Shown piece by piece: positions 23,656 through 33,900 of a stretch of DNA of 64,000 nt. Both the position numbers and the translations under genes were made by a program. The DNA comes from Porphyra umbilicalis. Lineage: Eukaryota; Rhodophyta; Bangiophyceae; Bangiales; Bangiaceae. The notes below the pieces were generated by a model. That model searched no databases and was not told the origin of the DNA. It was given only the letters and a program-made list of their open reading frames with translations. Every line of letters begins with the position of its first letter. Position 1 is the first letter of the stretch. The stretch spans positions 276,343 through 340,342 of the forward strand of contig KV918801.1 of NCBI GenBank assembly GCA_002049455.2. Reading direction: 5' to 3'.

Positions 23656-25283
23656 ACACCCGGTGTCATACAGTGCCGCTCGCGCCCCTCTCGTTGACAA
23701 GGCGCCTCCCACCACCCTCAGATGGCCGTCCGTGCGCCTCTCTCCAATGCGTGCCTTGCACCACCCTCATGCACCACCCTCATGCACCACCCTCATCCCC
23801 AGAACCACTGCGTTTCCCCCCCGCGCCGCCCGTGGTGCCGCCGCCGCCACCGCCACCGCACCACCCACCGCCCCGCCGCGGCGACTCCGCCCCTCCCCGT
23901 CAGCCGACATGCTGCGGTGGCAGCCGCTTGACGTGCGTCCGCCATCCGACCGCGTGGGTCACGTCGAGCACCTCGGCGGCGACCGGAGGGCGTCCCCTCC
24001 TCGCGACAGACAAGTGCCAAATGGAGACGACGGGCCCGACGGTCGGGTCAAAGCGCCGGTCCGACAAGTCGTGCGCCAATCGTCAAGCCAGTAGTGCACG
24101 CCCTAAAGACCGCATAGACGATGGCGCATGCGGGGGGGTGATGGGAATCAGATGGCCCCCAGGGTGGTGGAGGGGGCGAGTGGCTCTGCCTCCGTAGGTC
24201 CGATGGCCACCGCTCCCGTGGCGCTGCCACGACGGCCACACACCGCGGCAGAGACTGCTTCGATGACGGCCGTCGCTGCCGCGATGGCTGCCGCGACGCG
24301 CACCGATGCCGCGACGCGCACCGATGCTGCGACGGTCGCTCTCGAGGCGTCTACTTCCTCTACCGCGGTGTAACACGCCCGCCTCGGCAGGCCAGAGAGC
24401 GAGCAGCGTCCTGCGGGACCAGGTTGGGGTGTCCGTGTTGGTGCGAATTCGGGCCGTTTCCGGCCTGGCCCAGTGGCCACAGTAAGCCGCGGTCAACAGC
24501 AAGGACGACATTTACAAGCCATGTGCTGGCCGAATGAAACAACGAGACACCTCCGCGGTCGCGGAAGAGGAGGAAAAGAAACGGTTCTGCGGCTCATTTC
24601 GACTGCAAGGCCCAGCCCCGGGTGAGGCCCAAAAGCCCATCCAAAGTGAGTTTGGATGGGAAATGGGACGGCGCCCACAGCCCCTAACATCGCCCATCCA
24701 AAATGCGTTTGGATGGGGGATGGGCTTGGATGGGGATGGATGGGCTGTGCGGGGAGCCGTGACGATGTGACGGGAACGCCCGCCCCGCGCGCCGACCCGC
24801 ACCGCGGCACGCAACCGTAGGGCCGGCCGGAAGCGACCGCCCCGTCACCCCCATCGGCGCGGGCGCTTGGCCGGCGCGACCGCATGGTGGGGGGGGGCGG
24901 GGGACGTCCACGGGCATCGGTTTTTCTTTTTTTTCGGCGACGCGCCCCCCGCGCGCGTCGGTGCGGAGACACGCCGCGCCGCGTCGCGGCGGGGTGCATG
25001 GATGCCACCGCTGCCGGTGGGAGGGGGCGAGGGTGGCGACCCGGTGGTCATCCCCGCCGCGCGGCGGCGTGCGGATGACTGGTGGGCGGGGCGGGCGGGC
25101 GGGCAGGCGGGCGGGCGGGCGGCGCTTGGCCGCCGCCTCGAGGCGCGCGGCGGCGGCGGCATGCCGGCAACGGGGTGGTCGCGGCGGCGCCGGTAGTCAC
25201 TACCGGCGCCGCGGTGGCAGCGAGGACCCGCGTCGGGCGGGGCCGTGCCGGCAGTGCGGGTGCCACAATCGCGGTCGTCGGCA
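23656..25283. other. low-complexity intergenic block
   Basis: Begins with three tandem copies of a CACCACCCTCATG unit near 23759. 23820-24370 and 24780-25280 are GC-rich triplet-like DNA open on both strands. No protein domain is seen; an upstream exon of the Cys-repeat gene could lie in the second part. Confidence 0.45.
24633..24755. repeat. Palindromic GGATGG repeat cluster, copy 2
   Basis: Two perfect hairpins, each with the 10-bp stem CCCATCCAAA / TTTGGATGGG and a 5-bp loop, followed by further GGATGG copies. Related to the cluster at 14032-14172, so the unit is dispersed and probably a small mobile repeat. Confidence 0.65.
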
Positions 25284-26195
25284 ATGGCGGCGGCGGGGGC
25301 GGCGGCGGGGCGGCGGCGGGGAGGCGGCGGCGGTACAAGGAGCGTGGCCTCTGCTGCCCATCGGCGCGTCTCCCCTCCTCAGCACCCCCAACCGCGACCC
25401 GCACACCCCGCCCACGCACATCCACACGCACTCGTATATCCACCCACTGGCGGCCGCCACCGGTGCAAGTACCCCCCCTCCTCCTCCACCTTGGCTTTCA
25501 AGCAGCGCCTTGTGGCCGCCGCCGCCGTTGCCCTGACCGCGTCGGCCACTATCGCGTCGGCCACCAACCTTCCAAACACGGCCGTCCGCACCGGCGTCGG
25601 CGCCAAGTGCAACGCGCGTGGCAAGTGCGACGCGGGCCTCGTCTATGAGCACAATCGGTGCGTCAAGGAGAACGTGCCCGCCGGCGACAAGTGCGGCGGG
25701 CCCGTCAAGTGCTACCACGACGCGTCCTGCGTCAAGGGCACCTGCCTCAAGTATGTGTGCGCGGGGACGCGCTGCGGCAAACACACAAAGAACCAGTGCT
25801 ATGGCGACGCCTCGTGCGTCAAGAGGACGTGCCTCACCTATGTGGCCGCGGGGCCGTGCTATGGGGAACACACAAACAACGAGTGCCATGGCGACGCATC
25901 GTGCGTCATGGGGACGTGCCTCGCGTATGTGACCGCGGGGACCCGCTGCGGGGAGCACACGGAGAACCAGTGCTATGGCGACGCGTCGTGCGTCAAGGGG
26001 ACGTGCCTCAAGTTTGTTGCCGCTGGGAAGCGCTGCGGGGTGCACACGGACAACCAGTGCTACGGCAACGCCAGCTGCGTCGGCGGCAAGTGCGCCACGT
26101 TTGTCGGCGTTGGAAAAAAGTGCGGCGCCAACCGCAACACGCAGTGCTTTACGGGTCTGGTGTGCGAGCACGGCAGGTGCCGCCGCTCGCACTAG
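25284..26195 (+). CDS. Secreted protein of tandem 29-residue four-Cys repeats
   Basis: A hydrophobic segment (residues about 76-96, rich in Ala/Val/Leu) is followed by a Cys-rich region to the C-terminus. The repeat has the pattern CG-x2-T-x-N-x-C-x-GDASC-x4-C, ending LKYVAAG. Its SC-V anchor codons fall at 25728, 25815, 25902, 25989 and 26076, an exact 87-bp period, with a divergent half unit at each end. One unit has PCYG where others have RCG, leaving its first Cys shifted. The pattern predicts an extracellular disulfide-rich rod, perhaps a wall or defence protein; I do not recognise a named family. The first in-frame ATG (25284) lies well upstream of the hydrophobic segment and the intervening residues are low-complexity, so a spliced 5' exon supplying a normal signal peptide is quite possible. 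It ends in TAG. Confidence 0.75.
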   Translation: MAAAGAAAGRRRGGGGGTRSVASAAHRRVSPPQHPQPRPAHPAHAHPHALVYPPTGGRHRCKYPPSSSTLAFKQRLVAAAAVALTASATIASATNLPNTAVRTGVGAKCNARGKCDAGLVYEHNRCVKENVPAGDKCGGPVKCYHDASCVKGTCLKYVCAGTRCGKHTKNQCYGDASCVKRTCLTYVAAGPCYGEHTNNECHGDASCVMGTCLAYVTAGTRCGEHTENQCYGDASCVKGTCLKFVAAGKRCGVHTDNQCYGNASCVGGKCATFVGVGKKCGANRNTQCFTGLVCEHGRCRRSH

Positions 26196-27735
26196 AGGCG
26201 CCTCGGCCGGCGGCAGGGAGCAAGGGGAGCGTAGAGTCGGACCCGACGTGGGGAAGGCGGTGATCGACGCCGCATCCGCCGCAACTGCAGACGGGGGGTG
26301 ACCCCGCGCCGGTACGCAACGGTAACTGGTGCGTGGCGCCCTTTGTGCGTGAGCGACGAGCATTGTTTTGGGTGTTTTTGTGGTCTGGTGGCACTGCGTG
26401 TGGTCGGCAGGCGGGCGCGTGCGTACCTCGCTTTCGGACACTTAGAGCGGTACCAACAACGTTCCGCATCCACAAAATATGGGCCCACGTGTCCAACGTG
26501 GCCCCACGTGGCGCTCTATGTGGAAAAACGCAGCCTGAGTGATCACCGACAACGTCAGAGAGCCGGATCTGTCCACAAAGGCACCAGAAACGATTTAGAA
26601 GATTGGGATAAGTCCAACCGGATAACAGGCGGGGGGTACGGAAGCGTTCGCGAATGCCGGCGCGTTCTCCACATAGAAGGCCGATATGCGGATCCCGAGC
26701 GCACGTTCGCGACTGTGTCGAGAAGTTTGACATGAATCTGAGTGCTGTCATGGACGGAACGAAGCCAAACGAAGCCAAACGACGCTCAATGATGACCGCG
26801 ATCGTGGCCACGTGTGGCGTCGTTTGATCGCACGGCGTGATTTGATCCGGCGCGGGGGCCAGCGAGAGGTGACTGAATGACCGGTCACGCGCAGTATGAC
26901 CAAGCCCAGGTCATCTATCATTTCGCGTGGGGCACGAATCTCGAACAGGTCGCTTTGTGCTGCCATGTGGCGGCTTCCTCGACCCCTGCCGAGTGTCTTC
27001 AACGGCCTCTATCTCGGTGGGTCACATTGAAAGCGTACGTTGCCTGACACCGCGTCTCGCGACGCCAAAAGAGAGACGTGGACGCACAAAACAGGTCGCA
27101 TGCGCTGTGGGCCGCGCACCTTCGGAGTGGACCTGATATGACTGCGTCACGGCCCTCTGAGGACCGGTTGTGCTCAGCACACTGGGCTGTAACCACGCAC
27201 GGATTATTTGCGGAGCCACGCCGCGCCACGCGTCATGTGGGCGTGCGATGCCGGGCCCCGCACTGTTGGCGGACCAGCCATCGGGTGCCTGGGGCCGGTG
27301 GTGATGCCTGCACCCCCACCAGCATGCCTGATTTGGGGGGGGGGGGCGGCAGCCGCAGCGTCTGGCGACTGTTTTTTATATGCCGTGCGCCGGGCCCGTC
27401 CGCATGACACGCACCGCAGCCGCCCACCGCCCCCCGCCCCCGCCCGCCGCCGCGCATTGCCGCCCACCGACCGACGTCGTTCCCACCGTCGTGCGCCACC
27501 GTCGTGCGCCACTGTCGTGCGCTATTGTCGTCACGCTCATCTTCTTTGCGGTAGCTCGACGCGCACCGCCGCGCACCGCCGCCCACCGCCGCTCACCGCT
27601 GCCCACTGCCACCCACCGACCAACGTCGTGCCCACCGTCGTGCGCCATCGTCGTGCGCCACCGTCGTGCGCCACCGTCGTGACACCCATCTTTGTCGCAG
27701 TAGCATTTGCTCGGCCAACATGTGGCCGACAGGCC
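26196..27735. other. intergenic; transposon 5' flank at the right
   Basis: No gene is supported. 26300-27200 has mixed composition with short frames. From about 27240 the DNA becomes GC-rich and enters the repeat tract that precedes the intact transposase. Confidence 0.5.
27455..27706. repeat. Duplicated tract of CACCGTCGTGCGC motifs upstream of the transposase
   Basis: A segment starting CCCACCGACC at about 27463 recurs at about 27612, a 149-bp period. Each copy holds several CACCGTCGTGCGC-like 15-bp units. Position just upstream of the transposase ATG (27736) suggests subterminal repeats that could bind the transposase or its SANT-like partner; that role is inference. Confidence 0.6.
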
Positions 27736-29184
27736 ATGGACGAGGCAGGTGAGGACGAGCTGGAGCTTGCGGCAGTTCTGGGCGCACGAGCTTGCTTTGG
27801 AGCGCACCGTGCACGGCTAGCCGTATGTGCGGGTCATGTGCGCAAGCGTGCGGGGGGCTCTCGACGCGGGCGCCGACCTCATCGGCAGCGTGATTTTGAC
27901 CTGGGTGCGTTTGCCATTCTGCGTGACTATTTCGGTGTAGACGGGCGGCCGCCTGTGTACGGCGAGGACGAGTTTGAGGACCGTTTCCGGATGCCGCGTC
28001 CAGTTTTCAACCGCTTGTTCCGTGCCATCCACGACCAGCCGTTCTGGAGGCGTAGTGTCAACGCTACCGGCCGCCCGCAGGCTCATGCCATCCAGAAGGT
28101 GGCGGCTGCTTTGCGAGTGCTGGGGTACGGGGAGTCGTTCGATCGCGCGGATGAGTACTGCCGCCTCTCCCGCTCTACCATTGACGACGCCACTCACCAC
28201 CTCACGGAGTTCATCATCTACAAGTGGGAGTCGACGTACCTTCGTCGCCCGACGGACGTGGAGCTGGAGCACATTCTGACGCGAAATGCGGCCCGTGGTA
28301 TGCCGGGCTGTATGGGCTCCATCGACTGCACACATTGGCAGTGGCACAAGTGCCCAAAGGCCCTTGGCGGGCAGTACCTGGACCGCAAAGGTAGGCGCTT
28401 TGTCGTTATTGAGACGGTATGTGATGAGGACCTGTATATCTGGCATTTGTTTGTTGGCTGTCCTGGGGCGTACAACGACATGAACGTGCTGGCATCGTCT
28501 CCGCTGATGCTTGACGTGAACGCGGGTGCTTGGCCACCAAGGAAGTACAAGTACACACTGAACGGCCGCTCTCGTCGCTTGCTCTTTTACGCGGCCGATG
28601 CGGGCTACCCTCGGTATGCTTTGTTTGCTCTCCCGCACCCGAAGCCTGACGGTCCCAAACTGCTGGTGTACAATCGCCTCCAGGAGGAGGTGCGCAAGGA
28701 TGCAGAACGTCTTTACGCGGTATGGTGGTCACGGTGGTTCATCATGAAGTATCCGGCCAGATACATGTCGGTTTTACGCCTGATCAAGACGGCCAAGGCA
28801 ACTGCCATCCTGCACAACATGGCCGTCGAGCACAAGCGGCATGGCTTCATTGCTGCAGTGCGCGGGAGCGCTGCCGCGGCCGACGGCGGCTCACGTACTG
28901 GCGACGGGCAACCAGCGGCCTTCACGAAGGATGCGGGGCCGCAACAAGATTGTGTGTGGGACGAGGCGGTGGCCGCCGCGACAACCAATGAGCCCGAGGC
29001 TGCAGACGACGGTCGAGGTCCTATCGTGGGGTCAGCGAGGTACATGCACATGGCCGAGGCCGAGGCCAAGAACACCGACCGTCACTTGTCGTTGCTCAAG
29101 GACTTGTCGGAGCACGTTTGGGCAGACCGCGGTAGACTGCTAGCGCCCTATGTACGCTTGCCGCTGACTGGCGCACACGAGTGA
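27736..29184 (+). CDS. PIF/Harbinger-type DDE transposase, intact
   Basis: ATG at 27736 gives a 482-residue protein; upstream the frame stays open but is only repeat-derived. Residues 1-50 are acidic then basic (RRGRRPHRQRDF). A predicted helical DNA-binding part follows (RMPRPVFNRLFRAI; RPQAHAIQKVAAALRVLGYG; SRSTIDDATHHLTEFI). The DDE_Tnp_4-type catalytic core has Asp197 in GSIDCTHW, Asp248 in GAYNDMNVL and Glu324 in RKDAERLY. A helix after the core (KTAKATAILHNMAVEH) matches the family's usual end, followed by an Ala/Gly-rich tail ending at TGA. Length is normal for Harbinger transposases. It would excise and insert the element in the nucleus together with the SANT-like partner. No lesion is visible, so it could be active or recently so. 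Confidence 0.93.
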   Translation: MDEAGEDELELAAVLGARACFGAHRARLAVCAGHVRKRAGGSRRGRRPHRQRDFDLGAFAILRDYFGVDGRPPVYGEDEFEDRFRMPRPVFNRLFRAIHDQPFWRRSVNATGRPQAHAIQKVAAALRVLGYGESFDRADEYCRLSRSTIDDATHHLTEFIIYKWESTYLRRPTDVELEHILTRNAARGMPGCMGSIDCTHWQWHKCPKALGGQYLDRKGRRFVVIETVCDEDLYIWHLFVGCPGAYNDMNVLASSPLMLDVNAGAWPPRKYKYTLNGRSRRLLFYAADAGYPRYALFALPHPKPDGPKLLVYNRLQEEVRKDAERLYAVWWSRWFIMKYPARYMSVLRLIKTAKATAILHNMAVEHKRHGFIAAVRGSAAAADGGSRTGDGQPAAFTKDAGPQQDCVWDEAVAAATTNEPEAADDGRGPIVGSARYMHMAEAEAKNTDRHLSLLKDLSEHVWADRGRLLAPYVRLPLTGAHE

Positions 29185-29879
29185 GGTTGCTGGGGGCTGA
29201 GGTGTCTATGACCACGCCGAGCTGTGAAGCAAAGGTTTTTTTTCCCGCTAGTCGGTTTTTTTTTCCCTTGGACGTGCTTGTTGTCCCTCATCGTCCAGTT
29301 CTCTGAGTGGGGGGGGTAGACTGCGAACAATGTGTGCCTCTCAAGCCCCTGGCTCACCTCTCTCCAGGCCTACGAGACGTCGGCAGGTGCTGTTCATGCC
29401 TCCCAGAGGCAGCTAGCCATGGTCGCTGGAACTCGGCGCGCAGGCAGAGCGTGTTCTGAAAATGTGAAACAGCTGTGCGCCAAAGGACTCTGAGACTCTG
29501 TACAAATGTGTTATTATTATTTTATATATAAATGATGTGATGCGAGTGGTGCCGCCTACCGCGAGTGGCGCCGCCTCCCGCCGCCGCTCTCGAAGCTAGC
29601 AAGATGCAACAGACAGCGCATGGAAGGGCGGCGTAGGTCTTGAGACACTGCCGTGGTGAGGAGAGAGCCAGACCCACACCCCCCTACCCCTCTTCCCGCA
29701 CCCTCTGCCAACGACACCGCGACACTGCGACAGCACGGAACCCGCCGCCCCCAAAGCCCCCACCGACGACACATGCCGACGCCCCAAACGCTGCGACCGA
29801 CCACACTCGCCGCCGTCGCCGAAGCCGCCGCCAAAACTGGCCGCCGCCGCCCTCAACGCCCAAACCGACAACGCACGCC
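29185..29879. other. 3' flank of the transposase
   Basis: Contains an AT-rich stretch (about 29505-29540, ATTATTATTTTATATATAAATG) that could include the transposase gene's polyadenylation region, then GC-rich DNA leading into the satellite. No gene seen. Confidence 0.4.
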
Positions 29880-31100
29880 GCCGCCCCAAACGCGACCACC
29901 GTCAGGGCCAGCCGCCTCCCCCAGCGCCGCCGCCGACAGCACTCGACCCCGCCGCCAACGCCGTCACATGCAACGGCTGCCGCCGCCCTCAACGCCCAAA
30001 CCGACAACGCACGCCGCCACCCCCAACGAGACCACCGTCAGGGACAGCCGCCGCCCTCAGCCCTCGCCGCCGCCGCCACCGCCGCCACCTGCAACGGCCG
30101 CCGCCGCCAACACCGCCACCTGGAACGGCCGCCGCCCCCCCCAAGGCTTCCACCGAGACCCCACGCCGCTGCCCCTAACACCACCACCTACAAGGCCAGC
30201 CGCCGCCCCCAGCGCCGCCGCCGACATCACTCGCCGCCGCCGCCACCGCCGCCACATGTAACGGCCGCCGCCGCCCTCAACGCCGAAAGAGAAAACGCAC
30301 GCCGCCGCCCGCCACCGCGACCACCGTCAGGGCCAGCCGCCGCCCCCAGCGCCGCCGCCGACAGCACTCGCCGCCGCCGCCACCGCCGCAACATGCAACG
30401 GCCGCCGTCGCCAAAAACGCCCTCACTGACGACGCCCGCCGCCACCTCCAACGCAACAACCGATAAGGCCAGCCGCCGCACCGAGCGCCGCCGCCGACAG
30501 CCCTCGCCGCCGCCGCCAACGCCGCCACCTGCAACGGCCGCCGACTCGCCCAATGTCCCCACCAAGAACTTACGCTGCCGCCCCCAACGCCACCACCGAC
30601 AATGCCAGCCGCCGCATTCAGCGCCGCCGCCGACAGCACTTGACGCCGCCGCCAACGCCGCCACCTGCAACGGCCGCCGCCCCCCCCAGGGCCCCACCGA
30701 AAGCGCACGCCGCGTCCCCAAACGCGACCACCGTCAGGGCCAGCCGCAACCCCCAGCGCCGCCGCCGACAGCACGCGCCGCCGCCGTCAACGTCGCCATC
30801 TGCAACGGCCGCCGCCCCCCCCAAGGCCCCGACCGAGAACGCACGCCGCCGCCCCCAACGCCACCATTGACAAGGCCAGCCGCCGCACCCAGCGCCCCCG
30901 CCGGCAGCCCTCGCCGCCGCCGCCAACGCCACCACCTGCAACGGCCGCCGTCGCCGCCAACGCCCTCACTGACAACGCACGCCGCCGCCCCCAGTGCCGC
31001 CACCGACGACGGACGCCACCTCCTCCAACGCTACTACCAGGGCCCCCAGCGCCGCCACCGACGACGGATGCCACCTCCTCCAACGCTGCCACCAGAGACG
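29880..31100. repeat. 136-bp GC-rich satellite
   Basis: An AGCGCCGCCGCCGACAGC anchor recurs at about 29923, 30211, 30348, 30484, 30620, 30755 and 30891 (steps of 135-137 bp, the first a double step). Because 136 is not a multiple of three, successive units are read in different frames, so the 588-codon plus-strand frame across it is an artefact of low stop-codon content. It separates the convergent transposase and partner ORFs. Confidence 0.8.
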
Positions 31101-31896
31101 AACGCTGGCAATCTCAGCACCACAGAAGACGCACGGTGGCAAGCTCAGCACCCCCACCAAGCAGGCCTGCCACCGCCCCCCGAACCGCCACCTGCAACGC
31201 TTAGTGTCATTGGGGGGGGGCAGGCGGAGAGGCAGGGATCAAGTGTTGTCGTGGGGCGAAGTAAGTGGGAGGGGGACGGGCAGCGACGCCACGCGGGAGA
31301 GGGGCGACAAAACCATGCGGCGCTGGCGCCGGTACGAGAGGAGGTGTGCAAAATGCGGGGATCCACTGCTTCTACATCCGTACTCTTCAAATATCCCGCA
31401 GTCTGAAGTTTTCCGCTCTCCAACTGCTACAGAAGTGTTCCAAATGGGCGTCGAGGACGCCGCCGAGGCCGCTTTCGGACGCACACGCAGCATTTGGAGT
31501 GCGAATTATTTCGGCGAAGTGCTGTCAATTTGGCAGTAGGTTCGTCTATTGATTTCCCTGTATTGAGAATCTGTAAACCAGAGTGGGCAGTGGCGAGTCT
31601 GTCGAGGGGAACAAGTCACAGAGGAAAAAACGGATTGTCTCTGCTGTGCATACATGGTATGTGCAGTACCGCACAATAGTACCACACAACCGTGATATCG
31701 AAGAGCACGGCACCACGAACAGCTACAGAGTTCTTCATCAATATGAGCTACGCAGAGCTCAAACATCAAAGCAGATAGCATACAACCAAAAAAAATAGAA
31801 AGCAAGGAAGAGAATCACCAGTGTATGCTGGCATCAGAGGGTCGGCAAGGCACTCGTCGTGTCGTTAGTCGCGGCCGTGAAGGCGACGGCGGTCGT
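31101..31896. other. satellite end and 3' flank of the partner ORF
   Basis: 31100-31480 is the degenerate end of the satellite. 31480-31896 has more balanced composition. No gene is seen. Confidence 0.4.
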
Positions 31897-33900
31897 CTAC
31901 GCGTCATCCACGTCATCGTGCTCGTCACCGTCTTCTCCATCGCTGGATGAACCCCAGTCCATAGTGTTCAGAACGCGCTGGTCGATATTGAGGCCGTTGG
32001 CGTGCGCTCTCTCCATGAATAGCCGCTGCTTGGAAACAATGGAGGAGCGGCCTCGATTAGAGGCCGTACGAAGAGACGGCGGCAGCGGCGGCCGGGAACT
32101 GAAAACGCCGGCGCGGCCGCCATGGCTGCGCCCACAAGGCTCTCCTCCCGTCGAGACTTGCTCGTGCTCACCGCTCGCGCCAACGCTCTCGTCCGCGGGC
32201 AGCCTTGTGTTCCCGTGGCCCGAGTCGCTGCTGCTCCCTTGAAATGCAGCAGCTGCTAGGGCCACAGCAGCATCCGCGGCGTCCTCAATAGAGGTGGACG
32301 GCACAGGCAGCGTCGAAGGCGGTGGCGGCGGTGGCGACACGATGTGGTCCTCCTCTTCGGCCTCCTCTTCGGCCGTCTCCTTGTCGGTGTGCGCATGACC
32401 ATGAGGGGCGGGTGACGCATCCGACTCCGTCTCCGTGACGGAGCCCGCCTCCTCCTCGTATATCTCAGACGTGGACCGCGAGCCGCGGCGCTCGGCTCGC
32501 GCACGGCCACCTCGGGCGCCACGAGCGAGACCTCTGCGGCCGCGTGTGCCTCCTCGGCGACCGCGGCCGCTCCAATCACGACCACGTCCACCCCCGCCTC
32601 GACCACCTCTACCTCGGCGCCCACGGCCGATGGCGGAAGCTGCAGCGGATGCCGCATCAATCTCTCGTTGCATGGCCGCCTCGTCATTTGCGTCCGGGGT
32701 GTTGGCGTTGTTGGCCACGGGGTGGCCATCAGGTTCCTCGCGCAGGCGGCGACTAGCCTCACGTGCCCACCAAGCGCGACCCTCCTCCGTGTTGGCAGCC
32801 ATGGGCGAAGACCAAAAAGCAACGGTGCTGCGCTCAGCTGCCGATCGCGCAATGGAGTTGAGCGCCGCCGTGTGCGCGACGGACTCGCGCTGAAGGGCGG
32901 CCTCAATGCGAGAGAACTCCTTGGCGGCCTTGGTTCCAATAGGCCGCTCTTGAAACGCACCCTGACGTCGCTGCTTCTTACTGCGGTCATACGTAGAGCT
33001 CTGAGGCTCGTCAAAGGGGTCGTCCTCAACGGTGTCCTCCTCTGCATCATCGTGCGCAACACGTCGCGGCCGCCTGAGCGCCTCCATCGTGGCGGCGCCG
33101 CTGAAGCGGTCCAGCTGCTTGAGAATGTTCCAGAGGCGAAGAGGCTGGTTGTCGAGCTTTGCTGCTACTTCCGGCTTAAAGCCCTCGTAGGGGCTCAAGC
33201 CGTTGAGCTTGGCCAGGGTGGCGTTGAACAGGTCCGCCATTGTCGGGTTGCCAGTAAGCCTGTAGTTCACGATCGCCATGTAGGAATTCTTAAACCGGTC
33301 GACCATAGGGAAGACGTTGTAGCTCAGCTCCTTGTGGATGGCAGAGGTAGAGCGGGAGCGGCGTCGCTCCACCCGCGGCATGTCATTCGGTAGTCGCGCG
33401 CGGAAGCGGCTGCAGATGTCCTCCTTGAAAGTCTCGAGGCGCTGGTCGATGCCAACCTCCGCATTGAGGGTCGCCTCCACGTACGCTGCGCAGAGAAACT
33501 CGCGCTCATCTGGAGTCCATGACACAACCCGGACGCCACGAAGACTACCAGGGGCCAGAGCATTGGTAGGGCGTTGGGGCGACAGCGATGGGCTTGGCCG
33601 CAGGGGAAGGATCTCATCGTCGCCCACCAACGACCCATCATTGGTCGCGTCATCACGAGGGGCAGGAGAACGGGTGGTACTGGTGGCGCCGGCAATGTTT
33701 TGGCCGCCTTGGCCTCCTGCAGGAGGAGAGGGCGGGGGAGTAAGGGTAGAACCGGCCATGTCTTGGCCGCCTTGATCTGGAACACAGAGCACAGCGGCAG
33801 CGCAGTCACGAGCCACCGCTACTGGCGTCTCGGCGAGGGAGGTCGAGGCGGCGGCGGGCGGCGGGGGGGCAGCGGTCCCAACTGGAGCGGCTCCCACCAC
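31897..33900 (-). CDS. SANT/Myb-like partner protein of PIF/Harbinger-type element
   Basis: The open frame has 667 codons, opening with GTG at 33900; its first ATG is at 33759, so translation may start there or be spliced from the upstream CPWA ORF, which it overlaps by 82 bp in another frame. Residues 1-120 are Pro/Ala-rich. The conserved domain is 127-266: SWTPDEREFLCAAYVE, then GIDQRLETF, RLTGNPTMADLFNA, LSPYEGF and LWNILKQLDRF. This is the trihelix/SANT-like type found in Harbinger ORF2 and NAM-associated proteins. Further on come a Gly/Arg-rich RGG-like tract and an Asp/Glu/Ser-rich C-terminus ending DGEDGDEHDDVDDA. It would recruit the transposase (27736-29184) to element ends in the nucleus. 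No break is seen within the domain. Confidence 0.8.
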   Translation of the reverse strand: MVGAAPVGTAAPPPPAAASTSLAETPVAVARDCAAAVLCVPDQGGQDMAGSTLTPPPSPPAGGQGGQNIAGATSTTRSPAPRDDATNDGSLVGDDEILPLRPSPSLSPQRPTNALAPGSLRGVRVVSWTPDEREFLCAAYVEATLNAEVGIDQRLETFKEDICSRFRARLPNDMPRVERRRSRSTSAIHKELSYNVFPMVDRFKNSYMAIVNYRLTGNPTMADLFNATLAKLNGLSPYEGFKPEVAAKLDNQPLRLWNILKQLDRFSGAATMEALRRPRRVAHDDAEEDTVEDDPFDEPQSSTYDRSKKQRRQGAFQERPIGTKAAKEFSRIEAALQRESVAHTAALNSIARSAAERSTVAFWSSPMAANTEEGRAWWAREASRRLREEPDGHPVANNANTPDANDEAAMQREIDAASAAASAIGRGRRGRGGRGGGGRGRDWSGRGRRGGTRGRRGLARGARGGRARAERRGSRSTSEIYEEEAGSVTETESDASPAPHGHAHTDKETAEEEAEEEDHIVSPPPPPPSTLPVPSTSIEDAADAAVALAAAAFQGSSSDSGHGNTRLPADESVGASGEHEQVSTGGEPCGRSHGGRAGVFSSRPPLPPSLRTASNRGRSSIVSKQRLFMERAHANGLNIDQRVLNTMDWGSSSDGEDGDEHDDVDDA

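Noticed and set aside
26925-26960. tRNA-like B-box (TGTTCGAGATTC on the minus strand)
   Set aside because: No matching acceptor stem, D-loop or anticodon arm can be formed around it; no other tRNA candidate was seen in the window.
29640-31406. 588-codon Pro/Arg/Ala-rich ORF as a protein-coding gene
   Set aside because: It lies on a 136-bp satellite whose unit is not a multiple of three, so repeats are not read in a constant frame; openness comes from base composition.
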